From Loripinus fragilis (Eukaryota; Mollusca; Bivalvia; Lucinida; Lucinidae), in contig OZ026520.1 of the NCBI GenBank assembly GCA_964019695.1, positions 20,598,130 through 20,662,129 on the forward strand: a DNA stretch of 64,000 nt. Direction: 5' to 3'. Below are positions 34,728 to 46,839 of this stretch, piece by piece. A program made the translations under genes and the position numbers. Within the stretch, counting starts at the first letter, position 1. Every line of letters begins with the position of its first letter. The notes under the pieces were generated by a model. It had not been told where the DNA came from, did not search any database, and was given only the letters and a program-made list of their open reading frames with translations.

Positions 34728-35536
34728 TTAGGGCTGGCTAATCGAAGCTACAATGCTAATTGATAATCGGTCCTTGCATTTCGATATATAACCGATTGGT
34801 AATCGCTCAAACTTGACAGAGGGTCTCGGAACGTTTTGACAACTCTTGCATGGTCAATGACATTAATTCCCCATCATTTCGCTAAACAACACTAAGTAGC
34901 TTGTGTTATATATTCAAATGACAATAGGTTTTAAATAAAAAGTGGCACCTTTGCTCAAAACAAGTCGTCATCTACTCTGTTGGAAGAAAATTGACTTGCT
35001 AATTGGCAAAGTCGGTAATTAAACTCGCAGTCGGCTATTGTTGTTGCTACTTTCACGTTGCGTGACGTCATACAAAAGGGAGTCAAGTATGCATGACACG
35101 AACATCTTTGTGTAAAATAAGACCCGCTGTAAACATCAGTAAAATTGAAAGCTTCTAAACTCTAATTTAACCGCGGAAAAAACAACTTTTAAGCTAGATT
35201 ATTCATCTGATGAATATTTCGTGATTTTGTCCTACTTTAAAAAAGAGAAGCGCAAGTATAACTTATTCTAACAATCAGTTATTGAGTTAGCCTGCAGAGT
35301 ACAACGTTTTACTACTTCGTTACAGCAATTTATACACATCTAATGTTTACGATAATGCACTTTAGGGCACTTCCGGTTTAAAAAAAAAAAAAAAACACAA
35401 AGCAATTACGCTTGGATTTTAATTGAATAAATAGACAGAATATCCATTAAAAGAAACCGGTTTTTGTATTTTCATATCGATAATCATTTTTCTTTTGTAT
35501 ATCAACCAATATTTCGATTAATTGTGCCAGCCCTAA
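34728..35536. mobile_element. inverted-repeat element with TTAGGGCTGGC ends
   Basis: The ends TTAGGGCTGGC and GCCAGCCCTAA are a perfect 11-bp inverted repeat. Subterminal 'taatcgaa', 'gataatcgg' and 'tcgattaatt' motifs occur at both sides. hAT-like ends are suggested, but no clean 8-bp duplication is visible. Confidence 0.65.
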
Positions 35537-37029
35537 TAAATATCGTAGTATTTGCTCAGCTATAAAAAGTCCGTTAGAGATTACAGCAGACGATTATTTT
35601 GCAACATCAAATGGTGCGGTTAACAATGCAATCTAAGCTGCTTATATAGTTCTACTGATAATGGGTTATTAACGCTTTTCATGCCTACCAAGTACCATCA
35701 TTTTGCCTGCTTCTGTCTGGCTACCTAATTGTATGTTTTGTTCATGTGTCTGTATGTGCAAGCGTTCAACTAGAAATATACAGGCCTGAAAATACGAATA
35801 AGATCACAGATGTACGAGCACTTACATGTTCTACATCTCATTTTATATTGAACTTTTATTGCTTCTTTATATGATGGAAAATATGCATGTTTTCATATGG
35901 GAGTGGTCAGATCAATAAGCAGACTCATTCATGGAATAGCTAGGCAAATGGGCGCTTCCAACTAAGAGGGCATTTTGGGTAGTAGACATCTATAGATATC
36001 TATAGATGTAGCCTTTCTTTCGTGTCACCATCTGTGACATGGTTAGATAACTGAAATATTGTTGACTATGCTCATAAACAGCAACGCAAGCCAATATACA
36101 GCTACATTTAAAACCCACTGATGCATTGTTAATTGTCTTATTAGGCGCGTTGCTGAAATTCAAATTTTCAAAAAAACTTACCTCATCGTCATAAAGGATG
36201 AAACAGGTCTTAAATTCAAGATGAATGACTCTACTTTATTTCTGATTGGGTCGTACGTTCAAAAATTGGTAGCATCATATTAAAAAATGGGGAGATAACT
36301 CAATGTTTGCAAAAAACGGAGACGTAAAGTACGGTTTTTAAACTGATTTTGTATTGACAAAAAGAAGTTATTTTTCGCAAATTATTTTATTTTCTAAAAG
36401 TAAGTTTACTGTCATTTATATTTGTATGAGTTTTATTGATTTTTATAAATTTAAACATAGTTTTTTTGGGGGATAACTCTTACTACCCTATAAAATTTAA
36501 TATTTTCCTCTATATTATTCCTTGTAATACCGTTATATTTCATCATAACCCGCAAAACTTCATAATGTCTAAAACAATTGTCTTTTCGCTTTTCAAAAAC
36601 ATGGTTTGCCGCATCCTGATATGCCTGACGGCTCAGAAATCTGCTTCTTAAGTTGCCACCCCTGTTTGGAAAAACAGCGTTTTAATGCATTTAATGCATA
36701 TACGAGCATAGGAGATTCGCTGATTTACTTTTGGAGAAAACTTACATTAACGTCCTAATTGATGGTACATGCCTCAATTAAAGAGAAATATATCTGTACC
36801 ATCAATTTGTGAGGATTGTACGTTAAAATCGAGTATCGTCATTCATAAAATGGGGGAGTAACTCTGGTACTAGAAATAATTTAAAACCAGCATAGATGAG
36901 CGTCGTTAAGTACCTCCTTGAAATATTGCTTCTTTGCTTTTTTTTTTACTTTTACTCACACAAAAGTATATCTGTTTGAAATGTCTAGTCCTTCTTTCTT
37001 AGATAGATAAGATAGAATTTCAGAAACAG

Positions 37030-39350
37030 CAATATGACGCTCTTATTAGATATTAATATTATCTAATTTGCATATTCAAGAATATTAGTGAAAACGTAAG
37101 TAAGAGAAAAATTGTAGAATAAATTAAGGGGTGTCACCTACAAAATTACCTATATGTCACTGTTTATCATTCCAGACTAAGAATCGTGTTACCAAATTAA
37201 AGTTGAGACATTAGCAAAATGACCAACTTAATAGATATACGAATTATCTAATTTGCATACTCATGAACATTAATGAAAACATAAGAAATGAGAGAAAATT
37301 GGCTGAAAAATTAAGGGGTATATCTACAAAATTACCACTACACCAGCTGCTAAATATCTTATCCTACAAGATTTGGTACCAAATAAAAGTTGAGACAAAG
37401 CCATTTGACTAAAATGGTTAAATATAGGAATTATCTCATTTAAATATTCATGAATATTAATGTAAACGTAAGAAATAAGAAAAAAATGGTAGAAAAATTA
37501 AGGGGGTATACCTACAAAATGTCCTATATATCTGCTTCGTACTAGCCTAGACTACAAAACTTGGTACCAGATAAAAGTTGAGACATTGCCATTTGACTAA
37601 AATGATTAAATATGCGAATTATCTAATTTAAATATTCAAGAATATTCATGTAAACATAAGACATAAAACAAAAATTGTAGAAAAATAAAGATGGTATACT
37701 TTAAAAATTACCAGTACGCTAGCTGCTAACTATCTTATCTTACAAAACCTGGTACCAAATAAAATATGAGACATAGCCATTTGATCAAAATGATGAAATA
37801 TACCAATTATCTAATTTAAATATTCATGAATATTAATGAAAGCATAAGAGACAAGAGAAAATTGGTAGAAAAATTAAGGTGGTATACTTTCAAAATTACC
37901 TATATATCTACTGCTAACTATCGTAGACTACAAAACTTGGTACCAAATTAAAGCTGAGGCATTGTATTTTGACCAAAATGATTAAAGTATACGAAGAATT
38001 TAATTTGAATATTCATGAATATTAATGTAAAAAGTATAAATAAGGGAAAATTGGTAGAAAAATGAAGGTGGTATACCTACAAAATGTCCTATATGTCTGC
38101 TGTTTACTAGACTAGACTATAAAATTTGGTACCAAATAAAAGTTGAGACTTTGTCATTTAACCAAAATTATTAAATATGCGAATTATCTAATTTAAATAT
38201 TCATGAATATTAATGTAAACATAAGAAATAAGACTAAATTGGTAGAAATATTAAGGGGGTATACCTACAAAATTACATGTACTCCAGCTGAAAACTATCC
38301 TAGACTATAAAAATCGATATCCAATAACAGTTGAGACATAATCATTTCACTAAAATGATTAAATATACGAATTATTTAATTTAAATATTCATGAATAATA
38401 ATGTAAACAAAAGAAACAAGACAAGATTGGTAAAAAATTAAGGTGGTATACCTACAAAATAAACATGACGCTAGCTGATAATTATCCTATCTTACAAAAC
38501 TTGCTATCAAATAAAAATTGAGACATAGCCATTTGGTCAAAATGATAAAATATACGAATTTTATAATTTAAATATTCATGAATATGAATGAAAGCATAAG
38601 AAACAAGATAAAATAGATAGAAAAAATAAGGGGGTATAGCTACAAAATTACCTATATTTCTACTGCCAACTATCGTAGACTGCAAAACTTAGTACCAAAT
38701 TCAAGTTGAGACATTGAATTTTGACCAAAATGATTTAATTTACAAATTATCTAATTTGAATATATTCATGAATATTAATGAATACTTAAGAAATAAGAGG
38801 AAATTTGTAGAAAAATTAGTCGACTTACGTTCAAAATAACCGCTTAGTCAGCCGCTAACTATGATTAACTTCAGAACTAGGTACTAAATAAAAGTTGAGT
38901 CATTTTCATTTGATGAAAATGATTAAATATACAAATGATCTAATTCGAATACCCATAATTATTATTTTAAACATAAGAAATAAGACAAAATTGGTAGATT
39001 AATTAAGGTGGTATCTCTTCCAAATTACCTCTACACCAGCTGCTTACTATCCTAGACTACAAAACTTGGTACCAAATAATAGTTGAGATACAGGTATGTG
39101 ACCCTATGACTATGGGTATTCGAAATATCTAATTTTTATATTCACGAATATTAATGAACACATAAAAAGAATAAGTCAAAAATAGTAGAAAACTAAAGTG
39201 GTTTGACCTAGTACAAAATAACCTATATTTCAGCTGCCATATATCCTGGACTACCAACCATGGTACCAAATAAAAGTTGAGACCTATGATGAATATACAA
39301 ATGATCTCATTTGCTTGTCTCATGAATATATAAGAAAACATTAAAATGAA
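37030..39350. repeat. satellite-like array, about 188-bp unit, about 12 copies
   Basis: The phrase 'aaaacttggtaccaaataaaagttgagaca' recurs about every 188 bp from 37190 to 39260. Each is followed by 'aaaatgattaaatatacgaattatctaatt' and 'attcatgaatattaatg'. Inverted fragments of the unit lie at 39380-39700. It sits inside the long-TIR element. Confidence 0.88.
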
Positions 39351-40008
39351 AGAAGAACACAGAATGATAAAATTTAGTTCTAGGCTTTAATTTGAGAATA
39401 GGATAACTAGCAACTGACATATGCGTAATTTTGTAAGTACACCCCTTTGATTTTTCCAAAATTTTCTCTTTTTTCTTATATTTTGATTGATATTTATGAG
39501 TGAGAATGTTTGAAAATTTGTTAAATGGACAATTTGGTAAAAGTGCAGTGATTTGGCATTATTTGGTACCAAGAGTGGTTGCCTAAAATAATTCGCAGCT
39601 GAGTTGTAAGTATCTTTGTGGGTACACCTTTTTTTATGATTTCCTAATGTATTCATTAATTTTCATGAATATGCAAATTTGCTCACTAGCATACTTTACC
39701 GCTGAATAAACTGCTATGTCTTACTTTTGTTTTTTATCGAATTAGTACTTTAGAATGAGTTTCTGCTGAGATATAAGTAATTTGTAGGGACATACCCAAC
39801 TGTTTTGAAGCGCATTGTTTGTTGCCATGGAAACCACACAATTTCACATAGCTCAAATGGGTTTATTTTGAGGGCAATACTTTTACCTATTGAAGGCGGT
39901 TCCACAAAACAATTTGACGCCCATGAGAAGTTGTCCTGAGGACGCAAGGCTGGTCTAATTCGACCATTGGGTACTAAGGAATTAAAATGCTTTTACTTTT
40001 GATATATA

Positions 40009-41359
40009 CAGCTGCTTTCCAAAATTTTTATAGATAGCGATTTTTGTCATAATTATTTACATACCCTAGACTTGTTTGAGAGTTTGTAATAAACTTGTGC
40101 TTTGTTTGAGATATGATTTATTTCTGCTCCTGTGTGCACGACATATCTAGTTATAGTGAGTAAAAATAAGGCAGATGTTTTGTATCAAGTTTTAACTTCT
40201 AAAAAAGTTGATCATATTTTTAGCAAATCAAATGTGCTTATCAAAACTCCATTTCGAATTATGAGATAATAAGGAGAGCAGCAAAGAAAACTGTGGTGGG
40301 AATCTATAAAGTCATGTATACGGTGCATTGTGAAAATACTTTAAGAATTGAAGCTATCAAAAGTATCAACAATGAATCACTTGATTGACTTTGGTGTATG
40401 TGCACTAGTAGGTTGCACAAATTATATAACTTTACATAATTACTTTTAAAAGTTATTTTAAGTGCATTTTGGGTGTTCAAATTTGATGCTTCTTAGTAAG
40501 AGCCCAATTATTAGGATAAAGGCCAAAAAGCAAGTACAGTCCTGCCGAACAGTTAAATGGGCAAGAGGGTATGAAATTGTATTAAGCTTAAGTTGAATAA
40601 CTCCTTTAAAAGTTATGAGATAGTCCCCTCAAAACGACTCCAGTGGATTTTTACTCATCCATCGACGTAATGTGGATAAATTTGTTCGTGTTTCAGACGC
40701 CAGATGGGAAAAGGCTTGCAAAAGAAATAGGTTTAGAGTGTGGATTCATCTGAAATGATGACATTTTCCCAATTTTAATACAATTTCAAACCCTCTTGGC
40801 CCATTTAACTGTTTAACAGTGCTATACTTTCCTTTTGGCCTTTCTCCTTATAATTGGGCTCTTACTATGTAGCATCATATTTGAACATCCAAAATGCAAT
40901 AAAAATATCTTTTAACAGTAATTAAGTAAAAATATATAATTTGTGCAACCTACTAGTGCAAATACACCAAACTCAATCAAGTGATTCATTGTTTTTACAC
41001 TTGATAGCTTCAATTCTTAAAGTATTTTTACAATGCACCGGATACATGACTTTAAAGACTTCCACCACAGTTTTCTTTGCTGCTCTCCTTATTATCCCAT
41101 AATTCGGAATAAAGTTTTGATAAGCAAATTTGATTTGCTAAAAATATGATCAACTTTTTAGAAGTTAAAACTTGATACAAAACATCTGCAAAAACAAGTC
41201 ATATTTTACTCACTATAACTAGATATGTCGTGCATACAGGAGCAGAATTAATCATATCTCAAACAAAGCACAAGTTAATTACAAACACTCAAACAAGTAT
41301 AGGGTATGTAAATAATTATGACAAAAATTTCTATCTATAAAAAATTTGGAAAGCAGCTG
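40009..41359. mobile_element. 1.35-kb foldback element, arms about 580 bp
   Basis: It is flanked by TA. The ends are CAGCTGCTTTCCAAA and its inverse. The arms (about 40009-40585 and 40778-41359) remain nearly identical over most of their length, with a spacer of only about 190 bp. There is no coding sequence. Confidence 0.88.
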
Positions 41360-42753
41360 TAGATAGTGTAACACATTTTGTGGGTATTGCTGGGAAGAAT
41401 GGGCATTATGACGACAGTTAAATCAAAGCTGCTTGTTGATTCTCAAAACTCATTTCTCGTTTATCACTTTAAAAGTTTGAACCTAGTCCAAAATAGTGCT
41501 ATGAATGAAACATTCATTACAATAGCTGGACACTAGATACAAAAAAAGTAAGTGAGTATAACAGGAAAAAGCACAATCACTACTGCAGATCAACCCACGG
41601 CATCGTGAGGAAGAGGAACAGAACACTTACAGTCACAAGACACCAGGAAGACAATTAAAGCAAAGCAACGATCATTCTCTTCCTCGTCAAGGTGTTAACA
41701 AAAATAGAAAGAACACAAATAGATGCATAATAAAACAAAGACCAACACAGAACCCCCACAAATATTCCGAGGTACATTAAACAATGAATCAACAACAATG
41801 TAAGATTCTGTATGATTTTGGCGGCCATCTTGAAAACATGCAAATAAGCTCAATAAGACGCCATTTCTCAGCTTGCAAACATTGGTTTTCGGATTTAGCA
41901 TACCAAATTACCTTGCAGAAATGTGTCAGACCCTTTGTCTTCAGAAATAAGTCCATACTTGATACTTTTAAAATTCGTATTTCGTGATTCTGTTTTCTGC
42001 GAGTATAAAGTTATCTCCCTTTTTTTCAATATGGCGCTACCAATTTCTGAGTGTGCGACCCCCCAAAAAATAAGTGTAGACATTTATCTTCAATTGAAGA
42101 CTAGTTTCATCCTTTAGGACGATGAGGTAAATTCTCTCAAAAGCATTAAGAGACTGCGCCTTATAGTATATCAAGTGTATTGGTGAAATGCACGAAAACA
42201 GAGTATTTTTCACAAGAGGGTAGCAACTTTGCAAGCGATTTTCCGAGCCGTCAAGCATGTCAGAATGCTGTTAATCATGTTTTTGAATAGCAAATTTATA
42301 TGTTTCGTCCAATTGATCAAGTTTTACGCATTTTTACCAAAAATAACGGAATTATCAGAAACGATATAGAGGGAAATGTTCTATTTTATAGGGTAGTAAG
42401 AGTTATCCCTCATTAGTTATATCTGCAAATGAAGAAAATGAGCCAAATTTGATTTAAAAATAAATAAAAGTTAAATTGATTTTAGAAAATAAAATAATTT
42501 ACGAAAAAATAATGGTTTAACACTGCAAAAAATCGATTCGAAATTCGTACTTCACAATTCCCTTTTTTGCCATGATAGAGTTATCTCCCCCTTTTTAGAT
42601 ATGACGCTACCAATTTTCGTACGTACGACCCAATCAAAATTAAAGTAGAGGCATTTAGTTTTGATTTGAGATCGGTTTCATCCTTTATGACGATGAGGTA
42701 AGTTTTCTCAAAAAGTAAGCCTCATATGAAATTCAGCAACGCGCCTATATATA

Positions 42754-44378
42754 CTGAGGGAAAAAAGTTTAGCAATATACTTTGAGGATTCACAGTTTAT
42801 AAGAATTAAGACTTTTAATTTCATTGTGTCAAAAATACATGTTGACAAATGTTCACGAGTACGATGGCATTAACAGGTTGACATTTTACATAATGTAATG
42901 TCTGATTTTATGCCCCTTTGCTCAAACAGCTTATTTGGCAATAGTGCGAATAGTTTTCGACTTAACGATTCATTTTTCTGTCCAATGTTTAGACCCAAAA
43001 GTAAGACATTGAAAAATGGTTGAAAACTGAATGTTATGTTCACCCTTTTCGTACAATTTTTAGTTGAAAATCGTATTTTTCCAAATTACCTCCCTTTCAA
43101 TTGAATAACGCTTGAAATTAAAGACATATGCTACTAAATACTTCCCATATTGAAATATTTTCAATACTTTGCATACAGTTTGTTTTATGCATGGGCTATC
43201 CATTTATGAAATAAAAAGGGTATGTCACCGTGCTTATTTTTTCAGAAACTCATATTGAAGTTTACAGCATTTGACCAATTTTCTAGAAATATAAAATAAT
43301 AATACTAGCCCTAATTATCGAGCTAAAACGGTTGTAATCTTCAGCCAGCTTCTTTCATTTAACTTAAATTACTGCCCATGACCTCAAACTTTTAAGAAAA
43401 TGTGCATGTTTACTTGTTATCCCATGCTGTGACAAGATACTGCATGATATATTTTGACAATTCGTCAAAAAATGGAATTTGTTTTTAGAATAAATCATGT
43501 ATTAAAAAATCTGATATTGAAAATCTTGAAAATTTATTTTTAATTCATGAACTATTATAATACCTTTCAGAAAAAAGAATGAAAATCTGGGGTCACCGAA
43601 CTAATTCTCTTTCTAGAGGGCCAAATTTAACCCCACCCCCATAGGTTTTATGCGTAATTCAATATAAAAAGTTCGGGGATGACCATTTCGTTCGTTTTGA
43701 TGATGCCATTTTACTAGCATATGAAGTAATTTAGCATTAAAATGTTAAAAAAGAAAGAAAAAACACACTGAAAATATGTGCGCATCCGGGAATCGATCCT
43801 GGTCCTCTGGCTTTGTAGCCAGACACGCTAACCACTAGGCCACGAGGTCAGGTCGTGCGCCGCTCTAAATAACCATACTAATAATATAGACTCGGCCACT
43901 AGCGTATTCGTAAGCAGGTTTATTGTGTACGTCGTTTGATTTCGACTGAGCTACATTTATCTGTCTTTAGTGCTGAGACGATCAGTTCTGAAAAGATGTC
44001 AATAGATATTTCGAACACACTTTAATTAGTTATTTTGTGAAGAAAATGTCGGAACACCGATATGACATAAGAATATCGGAAGCTGTGTTGATCCGAATCC
44101 GTTAAGGGTCGAAAGACAGGACCCAGACAACTTTCCCCGTTTGCAGACGCGGGAAAGGTGCCCATTGGAAATAGCCGCATATGTCTTTAAGATGCTCAGC
44201 AGATCAAATCCTTACTATTAAGTCGGTTTTTGCTTCTTTTGACTACTTGAGGGTAGCCATTAGGTCATTTTCAATCAATTGACATGTTTGCGAACCTGCC
44301 ATTTAAAAAGAGCTAATACTTCAAAGATCACCTATGGGAAACCCCATTATAAATAATTGCTAAACTTTTTTCCCTCAG
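42754..44378. mobile_element. 1.6-kb TA-flanked TIR element
   Basis: A perfect 23-bp inverted repeat begins CTGAGGGAAAAAAGTTTAGC. TA lies at both sides (42752-42753, 44379-44380). Only TATATATA separates it from the long-TIR element. TA targets suggest a Tc1/mariner-type source (inference). It carries a tRNA-like sequence. Confidence 0.85.
43780..43853 (-). pseudogene. tRNA-like sequence, not a functional tRNA
   Basis: On the minus strand: GTGGCCTAGTGGTTAGCGTG (D-arm/A-box type), then TCTGG...CCAGA as an anticodon-type stem, and GGATCGATTCC, close to a B box. The loop is eight bases, the T stem has a mismatch, and the acceptor arms do not pair. Probably a SINE head or a tRNA pseudogene. Confidence 0.55.
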
Positions 44379-44924
44379 TATATTAGTATATAAATGTATA
44401 GTCAACTCATAGTCCTTGATCCATATCGCTCAAGGTACAAGAAGGGAATGTTATTTGGCATAAACAGTAAGAATGTTAAAATTCCATCTTATCCCAGCAT
44501 TTATGAAAATGTATACAAACTTCCAAAAAATATTTTTGGTTAGGGTTTTTTGGTTAAAATATATTTTTCGAATTAAATTTAAAATTCCCATTTTAGATTT
44601 AATGTTATTGCCAAAAAACAGTATTCCATTTGAAGGGCTATACTCCAGTAAATATATATGCTGTGTGCCTCATGGTTTCAGAAAAGATGTTATTAAAGTT
44701 TTCCCCATATAAGTCTATAGACGCTTTATATTACCATGGCAACTAGAGTTCCGATCCAATCAGCCCAAAAACCCTTCCCTTATCTGATAATGTTCTACAT
44801 GAAATTTTGATCACATTTGCCAACTGACATATGAGATATACTTGAAAATATGAACAGACAACAACAATGACCACCACCGAGGAAAGACAGACAATTGCCA
44901 TACAAATACCTCACTTGAGCAAGG

Positions 44925-45115
44925 ACATTAGTAAAGAATGGTAACAGAAAAATATTTTTCTTATTTCAGCCAAAACATATGCTGTGGGTACTCAAAAGAA
45001 CCATCTCAATGAGACGGTGCTTTTGAGCACCTAAAACATATGTTTAAACTGATCGGTAAGAAAATATTTACATTTTCATGCATACAAAAAAAAATTTCAT
45101 CTAAACCTGTTCATA
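44925..45115 (+). repeat. palindrome-centred repeat, family K copy 3
   Basis: The core is CTCAAAAGAACC...GGTGCTTTTGAG. It ends within about ten bases of the exon 5 donor (45119-45120). Confidence 0.7.
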
Positions 45116-45120
45116 GTTAC

Positions 45121-45189
45121 CTGAGGTGGAGACTGTGAATGTAGTGGCTGGCTGAGGTGCTGGCTGAGGTGCTGGTTCTTCCATCACTT
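45121..45189 (-). CDS. exon 5 of the predicted zinc-finger gene
   Basis: 69 bases, phase 1 at both ends, so it could be skipped without changing frame. The acceptor is CCATGTATTTCAG/AAGTG and the donor is CCTCAG/GTAACT. It encodes VMEEPAPQPAPQPATTFTVS and a serine: a proline/glutamine spacer with an internal 12-base repeat. It likely links the N-terminal module to the zinc fingers. It was found because its phase matches exon 4 and both finger exons. Compositional bias alone would not be convincing. Confidence 0.65.
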
Positions 45190-45726
45190 CTGAAATACAT
45201 GGGTGAAAGTTCAAAATTTCCAAAATCCTGAACTTTAAAAATTCAAATAAAAAACATACAGTATGCCTACATAAACTTAAAAAAATCAAGTTCAAATGGT
45301 CAATTGTCTTTCAATACATATCTGCTTAATTCAGCATTTGAGGCTGACTTTCTATGGAAAGTCAGTCTCAAAATCCTGAATTCAGGAATAATCCTGAAAA
45401 CTTTCTACTTTGGAAATACATCATACCAGAATTCCTTTAACCCTTTGTATACAAGTGGATTCATCCTTCTGGTTTGATACAATAAATTTGGGATAGTCCA
45501 TTGTACATATCTTATCTAGGGGTGTCAGGTTATAATTTCAAAAAATATTGCATATTTGTCTGAAGATCTTTTTTACCATAACAAACAGTGTAGACTGACT
45601 GACAGTAGAATTCTGTCAAACCCTGCTGTGTACAAGTATTCCAAATTTGGATCAGTGGTTCAAGAGATGTTGTTTAAAGATTTTTTTAATTTTAGTTGCC
45701 ATTTTGTTCAGCAGAGTAGAACCATT
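45190..45726. other. intronic repeat fragments
   Basis: It includes a fragment of the TTAACCCTTTGTAT...-type repeat (45440-45530) and, at 45645-45726, a unit of the 142-bp repeat of family Q-like copy 2. No exon is seen. Confidence 0.45.
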
Positions 45727-46003
45727 TGAGCCAGTGCATGAGATTTCCAACAATGTTGTATGAAACAACATTGTTGGAAATCTCATGCACTACAGTATGT
45801 GCCACAATCAAAGCCTCAGATCAGCCTGCGCATACACGCAGTCTGATCCAGAGCCTTTGCTAGTTGCCTGAATATCCTATGAGTGTTAAGCTACTTACTG
45901 AACAGCATTCGGAGTTTCTAAGCTTAAAAGGAGGCCGCAGAGGCTCGTCTGAGTCTACACAAGTCAAAATGCCACATTGTTGGAAATCACATGTCACAGC
46001 TCA
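45727..46003 (+). mobile_element. MITE family M, copy 7, with a duplicated inverted end
   Basis: A full element, but its left end is followed by a 59-bp hairpin (45733-45791). Its second arm is a second, inverted copy of the terminal sequence. It interrupts a 142-bp-type repeat. Confidence 0.8.
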
Positions 46004-46624
46004 TTTGTGCTCATTTGTAAGATGGTATTACAGGATACATCTATTTGAAAATTAATTTGAATTTGGACCAGAGATTACAGAAATGTCTTTTGTGACTTTA
46101 TCTATTGCCCTAGTCTTTAACCATTGGACCATACTATACTGGTGTTTTGCATATCTCATCTTGATACTAAGAATCACCAAGAAGCTTTGTTGAAATTCTG
46201 TCAGAAAATGCTGAGAAAATCTGTAAAAATCCTTTATTTAAAGCTGCATAGTCTGTAACTTTTGATCTTCTAATTTTAGAAATAAAGTTTCAATTTTTCA
46301 AGAATACAGAAAAATACTCAAATTCAGGTAAACATTTTACCATTTTTGTAAGTCTTAACAAATTATCACCATCAAAACAACAGCATTTATGTTAAAAATC
46401 AACTGTTTAGAATTATTGGAGGGACTTTAAACAATTACAAACAAGAGAAAAAACACCTGTTTTTATAAGATAATTCACTTTTCCATGCAGTCTTCAGCTG
46501 TACTGAACATATTTATTGTGAAAACATAACTTAATTCTACTTTTACAAATGATTTAAAAAGAAAAGAATATTTTTTTTCGAAAACTGTTCATAGTTACAG
46601 ATCTAGTCTCTTTAAATATAAAGT

Positions 46625-46821
46625 AGGGAGCTTAGTGGCTAATTGGTAGAGTGCTTGACTCGAGACTGGAGGGCCGCGGGTTCGAGCCTCACCAGCGTCA
46701 CTGCGTTGTGGTCCTTGAGCAAGACACATTTATCCTAGCTTAGTACTGGTTCAACCCAGGAAAACCCATCCCTATATAACTGAAAGATTGTTGATGGGAC
46801 ATAAAGAATCGAATCAAAAAA
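46625..46821 (+). mobile_element. tRNA-derived SINE copy 4, with 13-bp target duplication
   Basis: The head is AGGGAGCTTAGTGGCTAATT, with TTGGTAGAGTGCTTGACTCG and B box GGTTCGAGCC. The tail is GATGGGACATAAAGAATCGA and then A's. Perfect direct repeats TTAAATATAAAGT lie at 46612-46624 and 46822-46834. This is the best-preserved copy. Confidence 0.92.
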
Positions 46822-46839
46822 TTAAATATAAAGTTATTC

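Larger units (their letters stand above)
36144..42745. mobile_element. 6.6-kb element with long terminal inverted repeats
   Basis: It is flanked by TA (36142-36143 and 42746-42747). The ends GGCGCGTTGCTGAAAT and its complement open inverted repeats of about 500 bp. The shared text includes 'aacttacctcatcgtcataaaggatgaaac', 'gattgggtcgtacgt' and 'ggataactcttactaccctat'. A second diverged copy of the terminal segment lies inside each end (near 36760-36890 and 41900-42125). Inside are a 188-bp satellite array and a 1.35-kb foldback. No transposase frame is found. Confidence 0.78.
34480..44655. mobile_element. family Z copy 2, broken into pieces by later insertions
   Basis: Pieces at 34480-34727, 35537-35675 and about 44465-44655 match family Z copy 1 (28218-29012) in order. 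The two gaps are filled by an 809-bp element (34728-35536) and by about 8.8 kb that contains the long-terminal-repeat element and its neighbour. It gives a relative order of insertion. Confidence 0.6.

Noticed and set aside
37030..39350. CRISPR array
   Set aside because: The repeat unit is about 188 bp, tandem without unique spacers, and lies in a eukaryotic transposable element.
43780..43853. Functional tRNA gene
   Set aside because: Acceptor arms do not pair, the anticodon loop is eight bases long and the T stem has a mismatch.
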